A stretch of 64,000 bases of DNA from Synaphobranchus kaupii. Its lineage: Eukaryota > Chordata > Actinopteri > Anguilliformes > Synaphobranchidae. A program made the position numbers and the translations under genes. The DNA lies in assembly GCA_029718625.1 (NCBI GenBank), contig CM056376.1, forward strand, positions 79,297,386 through 79,361,385. The letters run 5' to 3'. This document shows positions 1 through 9,801 of the stretch, in pieces; within the stretch, counting starts at the first letter, position 1, and every line of letters begins with the position of its first letter. The notes under the pieces are model-generated. The model did not search any database and was not told the origin of the DNA. It saw nothing but the letters and a program-made list of their open reading frames with translations.

Positions 1-2068
1 ACAGGACAGAGAACACCGGGTGACTAAATACAACATTTAATTGGTATCAATTATGTGCCGCGTGCGAATGTATGCAGGAGTGATTAGCAGATAGAAGAGT
101 GTGGAATGCATGCGAAAGCGGGGAAGTGGGATAGGCTGTAAGGAGTGGCGTGAAACAGGGTGATACAATTAGGAAGCCACACCCAACCTGCAGCATGGGG
201 AAAGACGGACTAAGGAGAGACGAACATGACACAGGGAGAGAGGGAAAACACGGGAAACAGTAGGACGGGAATGCGGTCGTTACAGACAACTTCCTAACAA
301 AACATGACAAAAGCATAAGCCAGCTAGCTAGGCTACTGTGGTTAAGCTACCAGGAAAAACAAACCTTTCACTCTGCATGAAAATGCCAAGGTGACAGGTG
401 CCAGTAGACTACGTTAGCAAAATGCAATCGATTATAGCTACAGCAAATAAACTATCCGCTACACGTGATTGGGTTATAATCTCAAGTTTATGCGAGTCAA
501 CAACGTTAAACTAAGTTACTATTAGCAAACGATAGGCTATGTTGAATTATTGCTTTAGATAGCTGCATGCTAGGTAGGCTGAATAGAACGCTGAATTCAG
601 CACAGGACATGTGGTTTGGACTTCACAAAATGGTGAGATCTGTAATCGGAATCAGATTTGTTTAATAAAGTGGAGAAATCAGTAGATGAGCATTTGGTTA
701 AAACCTAGGCAAAAATTGTATGAACCCATATTTTAGTACAAACACAACTACAACTGTGTCCGAATCAGCACACACTACTATTTGAGTATACTTTTTTTTT
801 TTTTTTTTTTTTGAAAAGATGTTAAATTTTGCTAGCCTTACCTGCACGGCCAAATTGAGTGTTCTCAATATCCCCAGATGATGTAGCCAAAGTGTGTAAA
901 GGAAACTGATATAGCCTAGGCTACTTATGTCCAGGTTTATATGGAGGATATTTCGCATACTGCATGTCACTGCAGTGTAGACTACAGTAAGCGATATGCT
1001 AGTACACAGGACGCAGTAAATTGGGCATTCACAATGCCTTCCTCTACAACACTGTTATGACCAAACAATACTATCCCAGATGATTTGACATTACCTTTTT
1101 GTGCTTTTATCACAATCCATTACTTCTTTGTATCACTTCCAGGTTCTTTAGACTACTTATCACAAAATAGGCTACATCACCATATTTTAGCACTTTCACC
1201 TTCACTAGATCCCTTTATACCGCATTAACAGTTCATACCATTTCCACCTTTTATTTTCCACCTCACACTATACCATATTACCATCTTTCTATGCCATTTC
1301 CAGCCATTGATATTTGTGAAGCAACCACACCTACAATTTCTTTAGGAATTGTTAATCTAGTTGACATTGTTGTTGTTCAATCCCCGATAAGGCATGGCAT
1401 GACTGTTATTTTAGGAAACTATGATTGGGCTAATGCACTGCCTCCCCTCATGTGACTTTTCACGATTAAAATGACTATTGTCTTGAACTTAAAAAAAGAA
1501 AGAAACCAGGAGCCTCCATGCAAAATAATCGCCCCCTTCGTCTCACGTGTTTTTATTTGTATTTGTTTTATTGATCTGATTGATTATGCTTAATTCTCAT
1601 AAGGAGTTTTTCAAATATATTTAATTTTTTATTTTATTTTGAGGAGTGCCTCCCTTGTCTCCCTGGAGGAGCCTCCTCTGGTACAGTTTCAGGTGAGACT
1701 GGATGGGGGTTGCTTGATAAATGCCCTTGCTAAGCGACAACAGTGGCATTTTAGAAACTCTGTATTCAGTATTGTTGTCACAAATCACATACTAATAAAG
1801 ATAAAACATGGAGTTCATTGTTTCCATTCATAGTTTGGTTGCAGGAGGAATGAATGTCTGAATTCAGAAAAATCTTGGCGCCGGCGTCTTTGCCACTAAG
1901 CATCTGCGCGAAGGGGTTAAAATAAGGGGAAACTAAAAAAAGTCACCCAGTGGTATGGTGCACTTGTTGTCTGTCTGTATGCATTTATTTTCAAGCAAGT
2001 ATTAAGTATTACACCTCCAGACCCTAAAGTGTGTGTGATTGTGAGTGCATCTGTGCACGGCACTGCAG
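1..2068. other. Upstream nav3 intron sequence, no exon seen
   Basis: I found no navigator-like exon here, so this should be intron. It is AT-rich with a poly(T) run at 792-812. The first 300 bases are unusually G/A-rich and could be old repeat, but I cannot assign them. Confidence 0.5.
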
Positions 2069-2223
2069 GACCTGCAGCAGTACCTGTCGAGCTTGGTTGA
2101 GCAGTGCAGCTCGGAGGAGAGCGAGACGACGCTCCCTCTGGTGGTGGTCCTAGACAATCTTCATCAAATCGGTTCCCTCAGCGACGTTTTCAACGGGTTC
2201 CTCAACTGCAAATACAACAAATG
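2069..2223 (+). CDS. nav3: nav3 exon with the AAA+ Walker-B-like strand
   Basis: The exon begins after an acceptor CTGCAG at 2063-2068 and reads DLQQYLSSLVEQCSSEE, then the hydrophobic strand PLVVVLDNLH, then GSLSDVFNGFLNCKYNK. It ends with two bases (TG) of a Cys codon before the donor GTGAGA. The pyrimidine tract before the acceptor is poor, so the 5' boundary is set mainly by family similarity (DLQQYL follows a known junction) and could be a few bases off. Confidence 0.88.
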
Positions 2224-5200
2224 GTGAGACCTGGACGAAACCAGGAGTATTGCTTTGATAATTTATAACGGCAACAGCTTTACTTGGCTTGATTGGGTTC
2301 ACATTGTTCACACTGAGAACATCACTATCTTTTCAGAACCTTGCATTTTAAATATACCTCAGAGGAGAGTAAGTGCTGCGATTTGAAATAGTAGGAAACT
2401 GCTGTACTCTCCACTCTCAGTGTTCTAGCCTTGCCCTCTATTTCCTTTTCAGCCCATATGTCATCGGGACCATGAACCAGGCAGCCTCATCGTCAGCCAA
2501 CCTGGAGCTCCACCACAACTTCAGGTCCGCTCAGCCTTTCCTTTCCTTGAGCTCACGCAATCCCTCGCCTTTTAAAGAAAATGTTTTTTTATTGGAAATG
2601 AATCCAAAAAACCAATAAAAGACAATTTTGTACGCATTGAGTCAGTGGGAAAGCTCAAAATGGGCATGTTAAAAATCTGTGAGACCTGAACATCTCCCTC
2701 TGTGTTGCAGTGGAAAATGAAGGATGTTTATCGTTTTAGATTTGAAGCTCGTCATCAAAGCCCGCATTTACTTTGTTTCTAACACAAGCTGCTGTCGGTT
2801 CTTCCAGATAAGGTTGTAGATCAGTTTTCCGATTTTTGAAAGTTGTTTTTGTCTGTAGTTCAAATTCTTAGCCTGCAAAGGTAAACCTAATATTGCTCTA
2901 ACCTACACTCTGGAATGAATACATTTCAGCCAATCTTTTTATTGCACCATTTTGCCAGCATTATAATGCAATATCATTCTCTTTGTAATTTGCCTCTGTG
3001 TTATTAATGTTTTTATATGTATTAGTACGTCTAAACCAAGGGCCATGTATCTTATTCTTAGATAGTATTAGGCCAGTAACGTGCGGTAGGGTCTCAGTCT
3101 GGGTAGGCAGTGGCAAATCGGAGAGGTATTTTGATGTGCGCAAAAACGTAGCCTAATGACTGGCAACGGCAGAAGCAACGTGCATCAGAAGCACGTACCT
3201 GCCAACATTTAGATTTTAAAATATGGGAGATTGTTAGGGGGGGAGGGTTCTGAAACTGTGGTGGGTGGACCCCAAACTGTTTAGGGGGTCCGGGGGCATG
3301 CCCCCCATAAGAGAATTTTGTCAATTTTAACAGCTAAGTGTATCAATTTGTTGCTCTTTCAAAAGACTAGATCCATTCTTTGTGATTGGAACATGGAAAA
3401 TAGATATTTTGGTGAGTGGACTTTTTTGGCTAGACAGCTAGCGAACATGCAGAAACGTAGCTGAAAAATAACCATGACGGGAAAAAAAAATGGCCTTCTT
3501 AAATTTGAGCACAAAAATGACACGAAGCCGGTCTTTTGAAATTTATGCGCTGTGAACAAATCATAACATATATAATTTCAAACTACAATCTGTGGACTAT
3601 CAGTAGATTAGTATTGACTGTCAAAGCTAGCATGACCCGGCAAAGCAAGGGGGGTTGAGATCTGCAGGTGAGTCAAAAAACGGCAAAACACCGGTGCACC
3701 ACGACACAGACAAACAACATTGCTGGCATTGGCGCGCCAATAGGCTAATAAAAACAACACAACAATGCAAACTTGGTGTCGGCGCACCAGTAATAAATAC
3801 AACATTGCAAACCCATAAGACTATGAGTGGTAGGTGTCGGGCTGTCCGCGCACCAATAACATTAATAATCATGCATAAGCAACCTAACACAATGCAAACT
3901 CCACTCAAGTAGGACAACAGCACATGGCAAACAGACAACATCGTGTGTGTGTTTACTTATTTTATTTGAAGATAAATTCCATACTCCATTCTCTTGAAAT
4001 GAAAGCCTCGCAAAGCTTTTGAGGCGCAAAATGCTCACATATCGTATCACCAGTGAGTGGCGCACGCTCACACTTTTGAATTGGACGTGGTGACGTGTAG
4101 TGACGGCACGAAGGGGTTTGTGGTATTCACAAAGCAGATACGTAAAAAATTACACGTACCCCACAATCATAATGTACATTTACGCAAAAAGGCTGTGAAG
4201 ACACCTGTCTTTTGACGCAGATGTTGAATGATACGGGAACGAACTGCGCTAATCTGCTTAACTTGCTTCCATGGCAGATGAAGGCAAAGAGGATCTCTGC
4301 CTGCCCAGTGATGCAAGCTGCCAGTAAAATAGTCTGTCGGCGCCCGGACACTAAACAGTTGAGCGCTGACTGTCACTGCCTGCAAGCTAGCGAATTTGCG
4401 TAAATTTTATTATTTCAAGCACCTGAAGATCCGTAAATTTAACAAACATATGGATTTACTCAGGTATTTTGACATTGAATCGATATGCAAAATTTATATT
4501 TAGTATGCTTTGTAAATCGGATGTTCTTCACATTAGCACTACCATGACCGCACGTCCCTGTATTAGGCATAGTGTTTAGTTCAACATACAAAGCCTACAA
4601 GGAAAATTTCTTGCATTCTAATTTTTAAATGACTGGATCATTTGAACAATTTGCCACTTTCGGTGTTTTTAATTTCCTCGTAGAACCATCCTGGTACCTT
4701 TTAAAACCAAGCCCCATATGCAAATCAGCACTTGCATAACATCTTGGGCAATTCTCTCGGATAAGGGCTTAAAACAGAATGTTATAACCCACCCTCCTGA
4801 GAGTGCATTCATTTACTTGGCTAATTGACTATGCTAATTAACCCAAATTAAAAGATATAATGAGGGTTACTTTTATAAGTTAATGAGATGCTTAATTTGA
4901 ATAAAGCGAGTTTGCATTTTCTTCAGAACTTGCAGCATAAATGAATGGCTTTTCATGCTCAAATTTCGGTCAGTGGAATGCAAATTACGGGAAATGGCCC
5001 AATGTCATGTGGATTTCTTTTGAAAATATAATAAAAATTCCAAGCAAGCATCATAGACTAAATATGACATCAAGGTATGGTCATGGAAATGCTAGTTGAA
5101 AAGTCTGTTGTGTAAGTAGAATGCGCCACTTCCTGTTGTGAATGGTAATGGAAGTCACAGCCAAGATAGGTGATAGGTGAGAGCAGGAGACGTGATGTTC

Positions 5201-8200
5201 TGAGAAAACAGGTGTTTATTCATGAAAGTGCAAAGTGTAATGGGGGCGTGATGTGTGAGGTTCGAGGGACCAAACGCAGCAAGGGGATTCATTAAGCTTA
5301 ATTAAAGCCACTGAGACGGAGAGACCCCGTATATAAGGAAATATAAGGGCAAACGCAAATAACCTAGTTCCGACTCTCGACTGGAGGGAAATGATGGAAC
5401 TAGGAAAAAGGGGCGTAACTAAAAACGACCCGTATAACCGGGCGAACATCACACGAAAGCAAAGAATCTTGAACTCGGAAAACACAACGAGCTAAAAATA
5501 CACTGAATACTCAAACTTATACAAAACAGTGAACAACGAGATGCTAAAGTGAAATGAGAGGAGCTGCCTCGTAGGTAACAAACAAAGGAACATAAAATAG
5601 AGCTAATCAAAGGGAGAACGTGACAAGCGAAAAATAACTCCCTAGCTCTAAACGGAGCAAGCTGCTTGCTGCAGGAATTGAAGGGAAGCAGTCTCCGTGT
5701 CCTAACCTACGGGCAGTGTGCCCAACGCAAGACATGCGAACACTAATAGCCCTACATATCAATAACCGGGTGAACGGCACACGAGAGCAACGAATCTCAA
5801 GCTCGGTAAACACAACGAGCTGACAAACACTGAATACCTTACAGTATAAAAAACTGTGAACAACGAGATGCTAACATGGAATGAGAAAGGGCTGCCTCGG
5901 AGGTAACACAAACGAAGGAACGTAAATTAGAGCTAAGCAAGGGGAGAACCCAACCAGCAAAAAAATAACTCCATAACTCTAAAAGGGAGTGTACTGCTTG
6001 CTGCAGGAATTAAAGGGAAGCAGTCTCTGTGTCAACCTCTACCAAACGCAAGACATGCGAAAAATAATGGCCCTACATCTCAATAACGGGAAAGGTAACG
6101 AGAAGGCGAAAGGAATAGAGATCTAACGTTCCATGGCTACTTTCATAGACTCGCAGTCACACGCAAACGTCAACAAAATCGCCCAGTCTCCCTGTGAGGA
6201 GAGACGTACCCGAAGGGCGAACAGAACTACAGTTCCGAACAAAATCGCCCCGTCTCCATGTACGTAAAGAAGGACGAACAGAACTACTGTCTGACCAAAA
6301 TCGCCTAGTCTCTCTATAGGAAGACATGTACTGAAGGACGAACAGAACAGCTGTTCTGGACATTTAGCAGCTCAATGAATAACGCAAGCATAGTAGAAAA
6401 TACACGCCCTGCCTCTCAGTATAGATAAAGCCCTGCCTCTCAGTATGATAAAACGCCCTGTCTCTTAGTAAGAAATGACTATATAAATATACCCACAAAC
6501 AAACAAAGACTCCTCTCGCTTTCAAGGAAGAAAGCAGACAGAGAGAGGAGGAAGAGACAGAAAAGGCAACAGGTCTAGGCAAAGAATGAAAGGGAAGACC
6601 AGGAAGCGGAGACAGAAAAGAGCCACGGACGAAGAGTCCTAATAGCTACATACACAAAGGCAAGTCCCGCATTACTCCAATAAAACACATTGGAGCAAAA
6701 AGGTCTCCTACAGAGCCTAGACATTACATTACATTACACTCAGTTGGTTTTTAGACCTAATCATACTGGCTAAGCAAACAAAGGGCAAAATAATACCAAA
6801 CACTAAACAGTGAAAATAATGCAAAATAATACAAAATAAAGTGAAATAATATAGAAGCCCAGAACGAAGAAAACGTGGGCTTAAATAGCTCCAAGGTAAC
6901 CATGCACAGGTGTGGATGTAGAGAAGCTCTGCCATAAAGACGGGACGGAGCAAACATCCACTAAAAGGGCAGCGCCCTCGCATGGCTACCCAAGAAAACG
7001 ACCGCAAAGGAAGGACTAGTCAAAAACCATGACACAAAGTGAATGTGGCAGTTAGTGAACCAAACCGGAAAAAGATGAAAAAAAATAAAAAAATCAAATG
7101 CAACTAATGACTGATACTGGCAAAATATGGAAAATAAACTTCAAAACAGGGTTTATAGCAAAACTCAGTTGGTTTTAGCACTAACCACTGACGGCTCTCC
7201 ACAACTGTCCTACTCCCCCTGCTTGTTGCCTAAAACAGACTTAAATAGTCTCCTACAGGAAGGCAACCTCACAAGTGTTATGCCAGATAAAATAAACAAA
7301 ACCCCATTGCATATATATGCTCATGTTTATATCATAAAAAATACCAGAAATATGGGTACATGGCAGTACCTATTATGTATGTGAGTTACCAAAATAAAGC
7401 AATTCACTGCTATCACCCCCACTCAAACAATATGGTACCTTCTTCCCTCTGTTCAGTCAGTTGTACTCTTACCTGGGCACACCTCACTAGCAGACCACAA
7501 CAGAACTGCTGAACCACTAGGCAGATGCTTTTAGTATCATTTGAAAAAAGGAAAACTAAACCGAAAATGTATTGTGACTGTTCAACAGAGCTCCCCATAG
7601 ATTGCACTCGCAATTTTTTGTTGAGCGCAGTTACATGCACTTTTGCTTGTTCACACACAACTGCAATGCCTTTCCTGTGAAAAAGCGCATGGGAAATGTT
7701 TAAAGAATACATTTTTCAGTGTGTTCATGTCTTAAATGTTTCCAAAGATGTTTTCGAGGGAAGTTTCTGGCTTTGTGAACCCAGAGCTGTGCAGCTGATC
7801 AGTTTAAGCAGGTTAACACTTTCTATCTCTAATATGTAATAGTTATATTTCCTGTGGCTTCTGCGTTTGCCTAACGCAGGTGGGTGCTGTGTGCCAATCA
7901 CACGGAGCCGGTGAAGGGTTTCCTGGGCCGCTTCCTACGGAGGAAGCTGGTTGAGATGGAGATCATCAAGAACACACGCAGCAATGACCTTGTGAAGGTC
8001 GTGGACTGGATCCCCAAGACCTGGCAGCACCTTAATAGCTTCCTTGAGGCCCACAGTTCCTCAGACGTCACCATTGGTCAGTCCCTTCCCCCCAACCCTG
8101 CACTAGTCACATGACTATAGGGTATTTTTATTCTCATAGAGCAGCCAGTACTGGTGCTCCTCATTGCTCCCTAACATGAATGCTTTGTCTGTCTAGGTGG

Positions 8201-9801
8201 CTTGGATATTTTCAGTTTTGAGCTAACGCTCTGGTGCTTTAATCCCACAGGACCGAGGCTCTTTCTGTCTTGTCCCATGGACTCAGACAGGTCCCGCACG
8301 TGGTTTACTGACCTGTGGAACTACTCCCTTGTCCCATACCTGCTGGAAGCAGTGAGGGAGGGGCTGCAGGTAGGCATGGAGACGAGAGGCATGTTGCTCT
8401 TGCCTGCAATCGCAAACACTCAGCTGTCTGTGATTAGACAAATTACATCAGGCGTCTTGGCCAATCCAAAGAGAACATGCATTGAGCATGCAGAGGAAAT
8501 AAATACACCCCATTTAGAGGTGAACCTGTCACCGTGGATGTGAATGTGATGCAAATTCAGTGCTGCTTCGTGTGCTCAGTTATTAGCACATAATCTAAAC
8601 TAGTGATGTGATGCACATAATTTAATCGAGTGACGAGTCATTGCTGATTGCTGGTTTTACTTTGGTGTCTCAGCTGTATGGCAAGCGGACTGTGTGGGAG
8701 GATCCTTCCAAGTGGGTGATTGACACCTATCCCTGGAGCTCTGCCTCCTCGCAGCCGGATGCGCAGCCCCTGCTTCAGCTCCGGCCCGAGGATGTGGGCT
8801 ACGACGGGTGCAGCAGTGCCAAAGAGGAGACCACCTCCAAACAGATGTCCCAGAGTGATACTGAGGGTGACCCACTGGTGAGTAATAATAATAATAATTT
8901 GTCATACATGGTACACAATCCATTTTGAGAGCCTTATAAAAAAAGGAATTCAAGTATATACCCCAGATACAAAAAAAACACCTATTCTTTTATTTTAGTA
9001 CATGGACCAAAATATGAAGTATACTGAACCAGAATTGCTATTCATATCCTAACGTTTGCATTCTTCAAGTGAAAATTGTCACAAAATGGAATAAATCATT
9101 GTAAATGAAACCAACACATTAACACTGGAAGTCGATTTAATCAGTCACAGAACCGTGACTTCCAAGGATTTCAGCACGGGATGTAAATTGCATGTTTAGC
9201 ATGGGAAGGACACACTTGACAGTGTTGGACCTTGAACATTTGAGAAAAGAAACAAATAAAACCCCAAACAATTTGCCACTATGAATGTGGATGGATAGTC
9301 ATTTGGATGACTAACCTTTACTTCCACATGGTGTGCAGTGACCGGCAGGCAATTTCCAAAGAGTGAAAGGGGATTTTTGTGCAGACGTGCAACTGTTTAA
9401 TCGCTGCCTTCCCAAAGCTACTTGTCTGTAACGAAGGCCATTGAGGGAAAAATGAAGAGCGTTAGGAAAGCTGTGCCAGGCTGAGCCTCATAATAAAAAG
9501 GCCTCACTTGGGCTGTTCCACACAGAGAGAGGCGATTTATCTAAATGAGAGAGGGAAGCGTACTGGGACATTCCCTGCAGTAATGATTTAAACCTTGAAC
9601 CGGTTGTAGACTGAGGCCTGCCGTTTGTAACGCAGTGGCACACAGGTACCGTAAAAGCAGTTTTGTGCTCCTCTGTTCCAGATGAACATGCTGATGAGGC
9701 TGCAGGAGGCCGCCAACTATTCCAGCGCGCAGAGCTGCGACAGCGACAGTGCCAGTCACCACGACGACCCGCTGGACTCATCGCTGGAGTCCACCCTCTA
9801 G
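2069..9801 (+). CDS. nav3: Neuron navigator 3-like gene, last six coding exons (5' part lies outside the window)
   Basis: Navigators are large microtubule-plus-end and cytoskeleton-associated proteins of developing neurons with a C-terminal AAA+ ATPase-like domain. Six exons (2069-2223, 2453-2524, 7880-8076, 8251-8369, 8674-8877, 9682-9801) total 867 nt and join in one frame to give 288 residues plus TAG. The first carries a hydrophobic strand ending in Asp (PLVVVLDNLH), fitting the Walker-B strand. Next come GTMNQ and LHHNFRWVLCANHTEPVKGF, then a Trp-rich segment (FTDLWNYSLVPYLLEAVREG), and the tail ends LDSSLESTL. From memory of the family, the segments WSSAS, LQLRPEDVGY, DTEGDPLMNMLM and SCDSDSASHHDD fit NAV3 better than NAV1 or NAV2. 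The Walker-A exon and everything upstream are missing from the window. All exon junctions are GT-AG. The family call is firm; the paralogue call is from recall and less so. Confidence 0.93.
2225..3065. other. nav3 intron, nothing recognised (apart from the exon at 2453-2524)
   Basis: Ordinary AT-rich intronic sequence on both sides of the 72-bp exon. I see no repeat or RNA gene. Confidence 0.4.
2453..2524 (+). CDS. nav3: nav3 exon (CPYVIGTMNQ...HHNF)
   Basis: This 72-bp exon follows a good acceptor (TTTCCTTTTCAG). Its first base completes the Cys codon begun in the previous exon. It encodes PYVIGTMNQAASSSANLELHHNF and ends with AG of an Arg codon. The donor is CAG|GTCCGC, which lacks the usual purine at +3. 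Continuity into the next exon (AG+G, then TGG GTG CTG) confirms the junction. Confidence 0.92.
3074..4560. mobile_element. hAT-type DNA transposon remnant in a nav3 intron
   Basis: The segment starts CAGTAACGTGCGG and ends CCGCACGTCCCTG. These are imperfect inverted termini beginning with CAG. It is flanked by a perfect 8-bp direct repeat TATTAGGC (3066-3073 and 4561-4568). CAG termini with 8-bp duplications are typical of hAT elements. No transposase domain could be read inside, so this is non-autonomous or decayed. It includes a G-rich stretch near 3236-3305. Confidence 0.8.
4569..5194. other. nav3 intron, nothing recognised
   Basis: AT-rich unique-looking intron sequence between the hAT element and the LTR-like repeat. 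Confidence 0.4.
5436..6090. repeat. 328-bp tandem duplication inside the LTR-like repeat
   Basis: The block beginning AACCGGGCGAACATCACACG at 5436 recurs diverged from 5764 (AACCGGGTGAACGGCACACG), continuing through CGAGATGCTAA and GCTTGCTGCAGGAATT in both units. The two units differ by scattered substitutions, so the duplication is not recent. Confidence 0.8.
6175..6361. repeat. Three-unit minisatellite (57-66 bp units)
   Basis: Three tandem units each start AAAATCGCC and carry (G/A)AAGG(G/A)CGAACAGAAC. Behind them (6400-6475) is a separate three-unit array of CGCCCTG(C/T)CTCTCAGTA-type words about 30 bp long. Confidence 0.8.
7035..7879. other. nav3 intron, nothing recognised
   Basis: AT-rich intron up to the acceptor at 7879; no repeat structure seen. 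Confidence 0.4.
7880..8076 (+). CDS. nav3: nav3 exon (WVLCANHTEPVKGFLGRF...)
   Basis: Acceptor CTAACGCAG at 7871-7879; donor ATTG|GTCAGT. The 197 bp encode WVLCANHTEPVKGFLGRFLR, then RKLVEMEIIKNTRSNDLVKV, then VDWIPKTWQHLNSFLEAHSS and SDVTI. This is the lid-side part of the AAA+ region and is highly conserved in navigators. The intron before it is 5355 bp and carries two transposon-derived insertions. Confidence 0.95.
8251..8369 (+). CDS. nav3: nav3 exon (PRLFLSCPMDSDRSRTWFTD...)
   Basis: Acceptor TTTAATCCCACAG ending at 8250; donor CAG|GTAGGC after 8369. Its first two bases complete a Gly codon, followed by PRLFLSCPMDSDRSRTWF, then TDLWNYSLVPYLLEAVREGL and Q. It ends in phase 0. Confidence 0.95.
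8674..8877 (+). CDS. nav3: nav3 exon (LYGKRTVWEDPSKWVIDTYPW...)
   Basis: Acceptor TGTCTCAG at 8666-8673; donor CTG|GTGAGT. The 204 bp (68 codons, phase 0 at both ends) encode LYGKRTVWEDPSKWVIDTYP, a Ser/Gln/Pro-rich linker, LQLRPEDVGYDG, and a Ser/Thr/Lys-rich tail ending SDTEGDPL. Downstream of the donor lies a short (AAT)n run. Confidence 0.95.
8878..9681. other. nav3 last intron, short (AAT)n only
   Basis: This 804-bp intron starts with GTGAGT and a short (AAT)n run (about 8883-8898). The rest is unremarkable and ends with a good acceptor. The short intron at 8370-8673 also holds nothing recognisable. Confidence 0.5.
9682..9801 (+). CDS. nav3: nav3 terminal coding exon
   Basis: Acceptor CCTCTGTTCCAG ending at 9681. 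The exon encodes MNMLMRLQEAANYSSAQSCD, then SDSASHHDDPLDSSLESTL, followed by TAG at 9799-9801. The acidic, Ser-rich C-terminus ending SSLESTL is characteristic of navigators 1 and 3. Confidence 0.95.
   Translation: MNMLMRLQEAANYSSAQSCDSDSASHHDDPLDSSLESTL

Larger units (their letters stand above)
5195..7034 (-). repeat. LTR-like repeat with internal tandem arrays, copy 1
   Basis: Read on the - strand it starts TGTCATGG at 7034, has a TATA-like TATTTAAG (plus coordinates 6880-6887) about 148 bases in, and ends after an AATAAA close to 5216 with CA. This is the layout of a retroelement LTR (TG...CA, promoter, poly(A) signal). A diverged second copy lies on the + strand at 25066-25843 with the TATA-like word at the same offset. 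Inside are a 328-bp tandem duplication, a three-unit 57-66-bp array and a roughly 30-bp array. No flanking target duplication was found, so it could instead be another repeat class. Confidence 0.5.

Noticed and set aside
820..860. Possible splice donor on the - strand (CCGTGCAG|GTAAGG) suggesting a reverse gene
   Set aside because: No matching acceptor or coding sequence nearby; a single donor-like word is expected by chance.
1639..1720. Possible upstream nav3 exon (VSLEEPPLVQFQ before GTGAGA)
   Set aside because: The translation does not resemble navigator sequence and there is no acceptor in a suitable position.
8657..8953. 98-codon - strand frame
   Set aside because: Antisense to a nav3 exon and its intron; no independent support.
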